Assembly (NCBI GenBank): GCA_019359675.1
Contig: JAHHGX010000073.1
Location: forward strand, 1 to 64,000
Length of the DNA: 64,000 nt
Source: Calothrix sp. FI2-JRJ7
Lineage (GTDB): Bacteria; Cyanobacteriota; Cyanobacteriia; Cyanobacteriales; Nostocaceae
Direction: 5' to 3'
Below, one piece after another: positions 57,403 to 64,000 of the stretch. Each line of letters starts with the position of its first letter. The first letter of the stretch is position 1. The notes below the pieces were generated by a model. It ran no database searches and was not told where the DNA came from. It worked only from the letters and a program-made list of their open reading frames with translations. The position numbers and the translations under genes are program-made.

Positions 57403-58569
57403 TTAAAAAATATCGGCAGGGTCAGCAGATTGCAACTTTCGCATCGCAATAGTACCAGAAATACTACACATAGCTACAGTTAAAACAAAAACATTAATTG
57501 CACGTTCTACCGTCATCGCAATCGGTAACATTGTGGCGCCAGCAGCAAGACTATATAATCCAATAGCAGCAATAAAACTAGGTATATAACCTAAAACAGC
57601 TAAAAGCAGCGACTCTTGTATCAAAACCCGCAGCAGAAAACCATCCGTATATCCCATCGCTTTGAGTGTTGCGTACTCAGGCAAATGTTCTGAAACATCA
57701 GAATAAAGAATTTGATAGACAATTACAATTCCCACAATAAACCCAACACCGACACCCAAACCGAAAATAAACCCTATTGCTGTACCTTCTGCCCAATATT
57801 TCTTTTCAATTTGGGCAAACTCTTCGGTAGTCAGTACCGAAACATCTTTGGGTAAAGATGCAGCAAGCTGTTTTTGCACCCTGAGAATATTGGCATTATC
57901 CTTCAAGTTAATCAAACCAACGGCAATTTTCTCAGGTTTGCTACTTGGAAAAAGCTGCATAAATGTAGATTCACTCGTAATTACATTACCATCTGCTGCA
58001 AACGAGGCGCCATTCACAAACAAACCTCGAAGATTTACAGCTTTACCGTTTAACTCAGTTTCAAACTTGTTACTTTTCTTAAACTCATCACTATTAACAC
58101 CGTAGTCAGGACGACCCGCAATATCAAACAACACACTATTGAGTGGTTTAATACTTTCGAGTCGTTTATTAACTTCTGGCATTTTGAACGTCGGTTTAGT
58201 TGGGTCAACACCCCATACTAAAATAGCCCTTTCCAAACGAGTTTGCGGATTACGCCATTGTCCGGTGGAAATATATACTGGAGTTACTGACTCAACACCA
58301 TCATACGCCAAAGTTTGATATAATCGTTCCCGCGCAAAATCTTTGACCGAAAATAAAGTTTGCATTTGCGGGTCAATCAACACCAAATCAGCTTGTAGGT
58401 TACGATGCGGTTGTATCGAAGCATCATATAAGGCGCCTTCAAACCCCATCTGAATTAACATTAATATATCAGCAAACGCAATTCCCGCAACCGCAATAGC
58501 AAGACGAGTTTTTTCTTTCATCAACTGGCGCCAAGCTAACGGTGTTTTCTTTTTACTAAATAATCTCAT
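57403..58569 (-). CDS. devC: DevC-type ABC transporter permease
   Basis: The 388-residue permease has an N-terminal TM (RLAIAVAGIAFADILMLIQM), a large periplasmic domain (about 40-265) and three C-terminal helices typical of FtsX/MacB permeases (AIGFIFGLGVGVGFIVGIVI, the LIQESLLLAVLGYIPSFIAA region, VERAINVFVLTVAMCSISGT). It should pair with DevA and the DevB fusion protein. It is 4 bp after the GNAT gene and probably co-transcribed with it. Confidence 0.92.
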   Translation of the reverse strand: MRLFSKKKTPLAWRQLMKEKTRLAIAVAGIAFADILMLIQMGFEGALYDASIQPHRNLQADLVLIDPQMQTLFSVKDFARERLYQTLAYDGVESVTPVYISTGQWRNPQTRLERAILVWGVDPTKPTFKMPEVNKRLESIKPLNSVLFDIAGRPDYGVNSDEFKKSNKFETELNGKAVNLRGLFVNGASFAADGNVITSESTFMQLFPSSKPEKIAVGLINLKDNANILRVQKQLAASLPKDVSVLTTEEFAQIEKKYWAEGTAIGFIFGLGVGVGFIVGIVIVYQILYSDVSEHLPEYATLKAMGYTDGFLLRVLIQESLLLAVLGYIPSFIAAIGLYSLAAGATMLPIAMTVERAINVFVLTVAMCSISGTIAMRKLQSADPADIF

Positions 58570-58573
58570 AAAA

Positions 58574-59188
58574 TTATGCCTCCCTTTCCATTGCCCATAA
58601 ATAAGGACTACCCTTTAATAACTCACCACCCCAAACAACCTTAAACCCATGCTTTTGATAAAACCGCATAGCGAGTTCGGTTGAAGTTTCCAAATAAATT
58701 GGCAACCCGTCACGAGAAGCTTGTCGAAGTATTGGTTCAATTAATAAACTACCTATTCCACATCCTTGACTACTTGGTGAAACACCCAACAGCGATAAAT
58801 ACCAATGAGGTTTTGACGACATATTGCGTTTATGTAGTTCTTCCATTGCCCAAGACCAAGAAAGCGTGCGTGCAAACCTTGATATTCCCAGTTTGAACGG
58901 CAAAATTAAGGCGCCTGCTTGTAATATACGTGTAACACTACTACCAGAACCTTCGGGGGGTATCCAAGATGCAACACCTTGTAATTCACCAGTATTGGTA
59001 GTAGTTGTATAAATATGGTTATAAGAATTGCTATATCCCAAAGCAACACGAAGTAACCACAAGAGCGCATTAGTAGAATTATCTGGCAGCAAATAATTAA
59101 AAATAGGGTCTTGACGAAAAGCATGACCTAAAACTTCGATAGCTTGGTTGACTTGTGATGTTTCAAGCTTGGTTATTGTTGCCTGCAT
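58574..59188 (-). CDS. GNAT-family N-acetyltransferase
   Basis: This 204-residue protein has the GNAT core: HWYLSLLGVSPSSQGCGIGS, the acetyl-CoA loop Q-x-x-G-x-G, then LPIYLETSTELAMRFYQKHG and FKVVWGGELL. The N-terminal part (NQAIEVLGHAFRQDPIFNYL) is typical of acetyltransferases of small amines. It lies between devB and devC in the same direction, with a TetR-type operator 21 bp upstream of its start. It may modify or detoxify the exported compound (inference). Confidence 0.9.
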   Translation of the reverse strand: MQATITKLETSQVNQAIEVLGHAFRQDPIFNYLLPDNSTNALLWLLRVALGYSNSYNHIYTTTTNTGELQGVASWIPPEGSGSSVTRILQAGALILPFKLGISRFARTLSWSWAMEELHKRNMSSKPHWYLSLLGVSPSSQGCGIGSLLIEPILRQASRDGLPIYLETSTELAMRFYQKHGFKVVWGGELLKGSPYLWAMEREA

Positions 59189-59208
59189 ATTTCACTTCCT
59201 TCAAATGT

Positions 59209-59226
59209 ATAACGAACATTCGTTAT
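59209..59226. promoter_or_regulatory. TetR operator before GNAT-devC
   Basis: ATAACGAACATTCGTTAT is a perfect 18-bp palindrome between devB and the GNAT gene. Related sites stand before tetR (61954) and devA (50698). It is the best match to a TetR operator in the window. Confidence 0.78.
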
Positions 59227-59245
59227 GCTTTACAGTAATAAAACG

Positions 59246-60637
59246 TTACAAATCAATCGAAGTTTGAACTTGTAAATTAGTCAACCCAGCGACACGCGAA
59301 TTATCTTCAGGGTTGATACGAATTTTGACTTCGACGACACGACGGTCGAGGTTTTCCCCTGGTTGGTTAGCAAAGGTGTTTTGACGGTTCACTTGTAAGC
59401 CAATTTGTGATACAGTGCCTTTGACTTCACCTTGGAACGCTTGTCCTGTTACCTTAGCCGTTTGTCCAAGTTTAATTTTACCAATATCGCTTTGATAAAC
59501 TTCAGCAATTGCTACCATTTGACTCGTTTGTGCCAAATCTGCAATTCCGTTATCACCAATCTTTTCTCCAGGACGGGTATGAATTTTGAGAATTTGTCCA
59601 CTCAGTGGCGCCCGAATGTAAGATTGTTCTAATTCAGTTTCTGCACGTTTAGCGGTTGCGATAGCATTATCAACTTCAGTTTGTGCAGCTTGAACATCCA
59701 CAGGGCGAACTTCAGCGATACTATTTAATGTAGCTTGAGCCTCGCTAATTTGTTTATTGCCAGTTGCGTTAATTCGATTTAGCGCAACTCTTGCTTCACT
59801 TAAGAGCTTACTATTAGTTGCATCAATACGTCGCAAAACAGCTTTAGCTTCACTAATTTGTCTAAGGGAAGTAGTATCAATCCGTTTCAACACAGCTTGA
59901 GCTTCATTAAGTTGCTGTTTCGCAGTTTCCACACTCAACCGTTTACCATCGAACAGCGAAATTGAAATTGCCCCTTCATTATATAGTTGCTGATAACGTC
60001 CCAATTCCGAATTTGCATTATTCAACTCAGCTTCCAACCTACTAATAGTGGCAAGTTGTGCTTGTCTATCACCTTGTGCTTGTGCTTCTAACCGTGCGAT
60101 ATTTTCTAACTGTGCTTGTTTATCACCTTGCCATTGAGCTTCTAACCGAGCAATAATTTCTTGTTGTCCAACCTTATCACCAACAGATTGAGCTTGCAGT
60201 CTAGCTACTGTAGCTTTTTGAGCTTGAATTTGTCCAGTTTTGGCGCCAGCTTGTACTTGTGCCAATTTTGCCCTTGCCATACTGACTTGTTTTTGAGCAA
60301 CAAGTAAAGCATCCTGTAATCTTGCTCTTGAATCTAATACAGCAACAACCTGACTTTGTTTAACACTATCACCCTCTTTTACCAACATCTTCGCTACTCT
60401 ATCACCATCTAAAGGGATAGGCGCCGATAACTTAATTATTTCAGCTTCAGGTTCCAGGCGCCCCAAAGCACTAACTTTCGTAACAGGAGGTAACTCAACA
60501 GGTTTTTCAACAGGCTTACCACTTAAACCAAACTGCTGGGCACCATAATATAATACACCACCAGTAGCAGCAGTAGCAGCAACCATCATTCCAACCATCC
60601 AACCATTAAAAGACTTGAGAGACAACTTAAAAGGCAT
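59246..60637 (-). CDS. devB: DevB-type membrane fusion protein
   Basis: The 463-residue HlyD-family adaptor has an N-terminal membrane anchor (GWMVGMMVAATAATGGVLYY), a lipoyl/barrel half (VSALGRLEPEAEIIKLSAP), a long coiled-coil hairpin (residues about 110-310) and the barrel return (SYIRAPLSGQILKIHTRPGE). The coiled coil contains internal repeats: ARLEAQ-x-QGDKQAQLENI three times, and RIDATNSKLLSEA-type units four times. It links DevAC to a TolC-like outer-membrane channel. AGAGGAAG precedes the ATG. Confidence 0.93.
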   Translation of the reverse strand: MPFKLSLKSFNGWMVGMMVAATAATGGVLYYGAQQFGLSGKPVEKPVELPPVTKVSALGRLEPEAEIIKLSAPIPLDGDRVAKMLVKEGDSVKQSQVVAVLDSRARLQDALLVAQKQVSMARAKLAQVQAGAKTGQIQAQKATVARLQAQSVGDKVGQQEIIARLEAQWQGDKQAQLENIARLEAQAQGDRQAQLATISRLEAELNNANSELGRYQQLYNEGAISISLFDGKRLSVETAKQQLNEAQAVLKRIDTTSLRQISEAKAVLRRIDATNSKLLSEARVALNRINATGNKQISEAQATLNSIAEVRPVDVQAAQTEVDNAIATAKRAETELEQSYIRAPLSGQILKIHTRPGEKIGDNGIADLAQTSQMVAIAEVYQSDIGKIKLGQTAKVTGQAFQGEVKGTVSQIGLQVNRQNTFANQPGENLDRRVVEVKIRINPEDNSRVAGLTNLQVQTSIDL

Positions 60638-60690
60638 ACTTCCTCTCTATATATAGATGCTGAACTTATAATTCCCAAAAATTCTATACT

Positions 60691-61341
60691 CTAACTCTGT
60701 GAACTCTGTGTCTCTGTGGTAAAAAACCGTTCCACTAAAAAATAAACAACAGGAATCATCAACCAAACATAATCCCACAATTCTTGATTCAAAAAAGCCA
60801 CCCCAATAGAAACCAAAGCAAAAGCAGGTTCAATCAAAGCCTTAACCCTCGTACCCCAAATAATACTCTTATCCAAATTTATATCAACAAGCCGATAATT
60901 ATAAGTTGCATAAGTCCAACTTACAAAATTCAAAATACCAATTAAACAAATATTAACACTAAACCAAACCTTCACCATTAAATTTCCAGAAAAACTCATC
61001 AACAAATCATTAGACAAAGGAACAAGAAAAAGACACATCAAATAAACAACCCCAATCCAGAGGTGTGTTTCATCAGTGCGCTTATAATAACTAACCTGCT
61101 GCGAATGAGCAATCCAATAAACAGCCACCAAAACAAACGTAATAACATAAGTACCCAAAGGCTTTAATTGTGCCATCAAAAAAGAATTGATTTGAGCATC
61201 CGTCATATCCTTCGCTTCCGGAAAATCAAATCCAGCAACCATTAGAGCCATAGCAAAAGCAAAAATACAATCGCTCAACCGTGCCAAATGACGAATCATG
61301 TTAGTAGATTTTTCTTCTTTCTCAAGTCCTTGACTAACCAT
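60691..61341 (-). CDS. TMEM175-family potassium-channel-like protein
   Basis: The 216-residue protein has five to six membrane segments. The family motif RLSDCIFAFAMALMVAGFDF (compare R-x-SD-x-x-FAxAxTL) is in the first helix. Bacterial TMEM175 proteins are potassium-selective channels that work as tetramers. AGGAG precedes the ATG. It is 9 bp after tetR, so the two should be co-transcribed. The last residues (FFTTETQSSQS) come from a dispersed repeat that seems to have replaced the original end. Confidence 0.88.
   Translation of the reverse strand: MVSQGLEKEEKSTNMIRHLARLSDCIFAFAMALMVAGFDFPEAKDMTDAQINSFLMAQLKPLGTYVITFVLVAVYWIAHSQQVSYYKRTDETHLWIGVVYLMCLFLVPLSNDLLMSFSGNLMVKVWFSVNICLIGILNFVSWTYATYNYRLVDINLDKSIIWGTRVKALIEPAFALVSIGVAFLNQELWDYVWLMIPVVYFLVERFFTTETQSSQS
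60693..60722. repeat. dispersed ACCACAGAGACACAGAG repeat at a gene end
   Basis: The inverse of the repeat at 14392: read on the minus strand, ACCACAGAGACACAGAGTTC then ACAGAG. It supplies the last eight codons and sits over the stop region of the TMEM175-like gene. Confidence 0.65.
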
Positions 61342-61350
61342 AAGAAACTC

Positions 61351-61932
61351 CTATGAATTCAAACCATACTTTTCTAAATAAGCATCAACCATCTTGCCCA
61401 TCAGCGTACATTGTTCAACAACATCAATCGTATTTACACCAAGCAACCTTTCTAAAATCACCCCATCAACAAAGCACATAATAAAATCAGCAAGCGCGCG
61501 GTCTTCCACACCTAAAAATTGATAAATGGCGCCTTGATAACGCTCGCATAAACGGCGCCAAAATTCACTATCTATATACCCTTCAGAATCTTGATGCTGA
61601 GAAAAATCAATCATTAAATAACTGCTTTTAATATGATAATCGAGATTACCATTCAAATATTTACCCAAAGCGGACGCACGTTCCTGCCGAGTCTTTAATG
61701 TCTCCCACTCCGCAGTTGCAATAGAAAGCTCATTCTGCACCATATCTTCCACCAACTGCTCAAATAAAGCCTTCTTATTTGGAAAATAGTGATACAGCGT
61801 TCCCGTCGAAACCTTTAACTCCTTCGCAATTTCACGCATCGTTATAGACCCATACCCCTTAGCAGCAAACAAGTCAAAACACTTACTCAGTAACTCCTTA
61901 CGGTACAAATCGTGGTCTACTATCTTTGGCAT
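61351..61932 (-). CDS. TetR-family repressor of the split dev locus
   Basis: A 193-residue protein from the ATG at 61932 (MPKIVDHDLYRKELLSKCFD). The helix-turn-helix is YGSITMREIAKELKVSTGTL, then YHYFPNKKALFEQLV. An upstream reading to 62013 runs through its own operator and is rejected. The C-terminal ligand domain has no known match to my eye. With operators before itself, before GNAT-devC and before devA, it likely represses an export system until a ligand binds. Confidence 0.9.
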   Translation of the reverse strand: MPKIVDHDLYRKELLSKCFDLFAAKGYGSITMREIAKELKVSTGTLYHYFPNKKALFEQLVEDMVQNELSIATAEWETLKTRQERASALGKYLNGNLDYHIKSSYLMIDFSQHQDSEGYIDSEFWRRLCERYQGAIYQFLGVEDRALADFIMCFVDGVILERLLGVNTIDVVEQCTLMGKMVDAYLEKYGLNS

Positions 61933-61953
61933 AATACATTGTTTGGCTTTTTT

Positions 61954-61971
61954 ATATCGAACGCTCGTTAT
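61954..61971. promoter_or_regulatory. TetR operator before tetR (autoregulation)
   Basis: ATATCGAACGCTCGTTAT starts 22 bp upstream of the tetR start. It shares 15 of 18 bases with the site at 59209 and 16 of 18 with that at 50698. Confidence 0.75.
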
Positions 61972-62483
61972 GGAATAGTCTAACGTGAAGTTTACAGCGA
62001 AGTCAAGTGGCAACGGATGTAACGGATGTAATGTAGGTTGGGTGGAGCGACAGCGGAACCCAACATTAATATAGGCGCCTTTTTAGAATTACAAGCGGTA
62101 CAAAATATGAGAGCATAATTTCTGTGCAATTAATCACAATCTGCGTGCAAGGGGTAAGACCCCACATTTTCATGAAAAATCGACCATTTCAAGAGCTATA
62201 GGCGCTCAAACTGGTAACTCAAAAACTTATTAAATCGTTCGGGTGAGGGGTTAAACTACCATTCGCTCTTGTGTATCCTCGTAGGAGAGGGTCGGGGGAG
62301 AGGTTTTCAACATCCTGCCAAATTTTGCCGTACTGTCCGGAAAGTTAAATTTGGTAACTGTAGTAAGAGTTGTTCCTAAAACAAGGGACAAAATGCATAA
62401 GTTGAAAAAGATAGACATATATAAGTAATAGAAGGGATAACAACCCGACTACCAAACAAACAAAAAACATTAGGAGAAAGATT
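61972..62483. other. divergent intergenic region
   Basis: 512 bp. It begins with an STRR array (62011-62030, CAACGGATGTAACGGATGTA) and a GTAGGTTGGGTGGAGCGAC dispersed repeat with its complement GAACCCAAC (62031-62063), then one GGCGCC at 62072. Otherwise AT-rich with no gene I can support. Confidence 0.5.
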
Positions 62484-62771
62484 ATGACATCCTTTACACA
62501 ACTCCACCGCCAAAACGATATACTCTTTCCTATCCGCCAGTGGTTAGAATCAATCGAAGTTAAAGACTCAAAATTTGCACATAAGTTATGTAAGCTTATT
62601 CCTTCGCAATGTCCATTTGAACGTGATGTTGTAGTATTTGGCAAGAAGTTATTTCATATTCCTCCAATGTGCAAGTTAAATCCTTTTTACGAACAAGTCG
62701 TGTATTTACGCTTCAAAGCATTATGCTACCTTGCAGATGTCTGCGGCGAAGACGTAAGCGCTTACTGTTAA
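62484..62771 (+). CDS. Mo-dependent nitrogenase C-terminal family protein
   Basis: A 95-residue protein with the family pattern: LFPIRQWLESIEVKDSKFAH, KLIPSQCPFERDVVVFGKKL, IPPMCKLNPFYEQVVYLRF and CYLADVCGED. The domain is named for its occurrence with Mo-nitrogenase genes of diazotrophic cyanobacteria; its role is unknown. TTAGGAGAAAG precedes the ATG, so the start is secure. It is a stand-alone gene here with no nif genes in the window. Confidence 0.88.
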   Translation: MTSFTQLHRQNDILFPIRQWLESIEVKDSKFAHKLCKLIPSQCPFERDVVVFGKKLFHIPPMCKLNPFYEQVVYLRFKALCYLADVCGEDVSAYC

Positions 62772-63203
62772 TATATATTTTCAATGAGCGAATCTTAACT
62801 TGGATTAGTATTAAATGTGATTAAAGTCTACAGCACCTCTACAAGCTACACCCTGCGCGCGCAAAGTAATATAGTCAGAGTATTTCAATAATTTTATATC
62901 TTTACATTGAACCTTTAACCACTGATAGTTTGTGGTATAAATTATACTTAAATTTTATTTGAAAGTCATAGATTCCTAACTTCTTGAAGAAACTGGGAAT
63001 CTTTAAGCATAAATAAGTAAAACAATATAATATTGCAACAAAACTTATCAATTCATTTCAGAATATGCTTGTATAATCTGGAGTGTTAACGTTTACAGTA
63101 GCATGTAAATTATAACACACCAAAACCAAATCGAAGTCAAATAAATGTAAAAAATGTTGCTTTAGTTCGGACGAGTCTCTGTTGTTAATTAAAGAAAAAA
63201 ACT
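62772..63203. other. intergenic region, nothing recognised
   Basis: 432 bp, AT-rich, with no GGCGCC site. It contains an imperfect inverted repeat near 62970-63003 (GATTCCTAACTTC; GAAACTGGGAATC). The promoter of the response regulator should lie here. Confidence 0.4.
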
Positions 63204-63890
63204 GTGAAAAAATCGATGACAGCCCATATATTATTAGTAGAGGACGAAGTTAAGCTCGCACGATTCGTGGAGATGGAGCTTGGATATCTAGGGTATAAAG
63301 TGACAGTCGAGCATGATGGAGTAGCAGGCTTGAATGTAGCGCGTGAGTCACAACCCGACTTAGTGATAGTAGATTGGATGTTGCCTGGGTTATCAGGGTT
63401 AGAAATTTGCCGACGTTTACGAACGACTGGTGACCAAGTGCCAGTAATATTGTTAACGGCAAAAGATGAAGTTAGCGACCGCGTAGCAGGACTGGATGCG
63501 GGAGCAGATGATTATGTAGTTAAACCGTTCAGTGCAGATGATTTGCTTGCACGAGTACGCGCACATGTCAGGAAGACACAAGAATTAGACCCAGACCTAT
63601 TACTATTTGAAGACTTGAGCTTGCATCGAAAAACGCGACAAGTAAAACGTAAGGAAAGAAATATAGAATTAACAACTAAAGAATTTGACTTACTCGAATA
63701 TTTAATATCACATCCGCGCCAGGTAATATCACGGAATAGAATTTTAGAATCTGTCTGGGGATATACATTTATGGGTGATTCTAATATCATTGAAGTGTAT
63801 ATTCGTTATTTGCGTATCAAGCTCGAAGCTGAACACGAAAAACGATTAATACACACAGTGCGTGGCGTAGGTTATGTTTTGCGTGAATAA
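63204..63890 (+). CDS. OmpR/PhoB-family response regulator
   Basis: The 228-residue regulator has a receiver (ILLVEDEVKLARFVEMELG; phospho-acceptor in LVIVDWMLPGLSG; AKDEVSDRVAGLDAGADDYV and VKPF) and a C-terminal winged helix (LTTKEFDLLEYLISHPRQVI, RNRILESVWGYTF, VYIRYLRIKL, TVRGVGYVL). The start is GTG at 63204 or ATG at 63216. No sensor kinase is adjacent within the window. A hairpin follows the stop. Confidence 0.93.
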   Translation: MKKSMTAHILLVEDEVKLARFVEMELGYLGYKVTVEHDGVAGLNVARESQPDLVIVDWMLPGLSGLEICRRLRTTGDQVPVILLTAKDEVSDRVAGLDAGADDYVVKPFSADDLLARVRAHVRKTQELDPDLLLFEDLSLHRKTRQVKRKERNIELTTKEFDLLEYLISHPRQVISRNRILESVWGYTFMGDSNIIEVYIRYLRIKLEAEHEKRLIHTVRGVGYVLRE

Positions 63891-63927
63891 GAAAGCGGGT
63901 TTCTTTATCGAAACCCGATTTCTAAAG
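63891..63927 (+). terminator. hairpin after the response regulator (AGAAACC family)
   Basis: GAAAGCGGGTTTCTTTATCG followed by AAACCCGATTTCT can fold into a stem with the AGAAACC-type arms. It starts just after the stop codon and may end the transcript. Confidence 0.5.
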
Positions 63928-63971
63928 ACATGTACAAGTTGATAGACTAGAAAGAGTAATCTAAAATCTCC

Positions 63972-64000
63972 ATGACTTACCTAGAAACCGCAGCGCAATT
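63972..64000 (+). CDS. start of a gene cut by the window edge
   Basis: ATG followed by nine codons reads MTYLETAAQ before the sequence ends. That opening resembles cyanobacterial ArsM-like methyltransferases as I remember them, but nine residues cannot prove it. Confidence 0.3.

Overview
The window is a stretch of chromosome from a filamentous, heterocyst-type cyanobacterium. The evidence is a PatA-like response regulator, two helical-carotenoid-type proteins, a CAAD/CURT1-type membrane protein, a Mo-dependent-nitrogenase C-terminal family protein, an alternative respiratory terminal oxidase (ARTO) cluster, DevBCA-type exporter genes, 7-bp short tandem repeats and a very dense hexamer palindrome, GGCGCC (about 110 copies counted by eye; I noticed no canonical HIP1 octamer GCGATCGC). 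Housekeeping genes (gyrB, miaA, rsgA, two tRNAs) argue for a chromosome rather than a plasmid. I do not name a species.

Layout. 0-5 kb: a PatA-type regulator followed by the decayed receiver end of a CheA-like hybrid kinase, a VapBC-like toxin-antitoxin pair, rsgA and a broken lipoprotein gene. 5-9 kb: a cobalamin riboswitch ahead of a DUF1636 gene, a DUF4336 gene and a tandem pair of secreted paralogues. 9-15 kb: a LysR regulator, a decayed GGDEF-EAL gene and two seven-repeat VCBS/FG-GAP-type proteins, with many small palindromic repeats. 15-31 kb: ordinary membrane, regulatory and metabolic genes (SDR, CAAD, mechanosensitive channel, tRNA-Lys, two carotenoid-domain proteins, HxlR regulator, APC permease, a lipoprotein-like methyltransferase, a hydrolase, a histidine kinase, SGNH hydrolase-miaA). 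32-37 kb: gyrB carrying a 436-residue intein with an HNH-type region, then a hybrid-type kinase.

37.9-49.8 kb holds the most notable system: a type V-K CRISPR-associated transposon of about 11.85 kb. In order it has a left end with TnsB-type sites, tnsB (frameshifted), tnsC, tniQ, two cargo genes of unknown role, a broken and an intact copy of the MerR-type repressor cvkR, cas12k, a tracrRNA region, an 8-repeat CRISPR array, a separate partial-repeat homing crRNA with a 17-nt spacer, and a right end. The homing spacer matches the 3' end of the adjacent tRNA-Val(GAC) with a GTT PAM, and exactly 60 bp separate the PAM from the inferred right terminus, as expected for RNA-guided homing. The Cas12k carries an insertion of about 73 residues made of two repeats of roughly 40 residues, which I have not seen in the Cas12k I remember. 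The element lies next to a restriction-modification gene already reduced to two fragments.

50-62 kb, all on the minus strand: TetR, TMEM175-like protein, DevB, GNAT, DevC, two DUF2231 proteins, oxidase subunits II-I-III (subunit II lacks the CuA ligands, hence probably a quinol oxidase), a GMC oxidoreductase and DevA. Three near-identical 18-bp operators stand before tetR, the GNAT-devC pair and devA, which ties the split exporter into one TetR regulon. The window ends with a nitrogenase-associated small protein, an OmpR-type regulator and the first codons of another gene.
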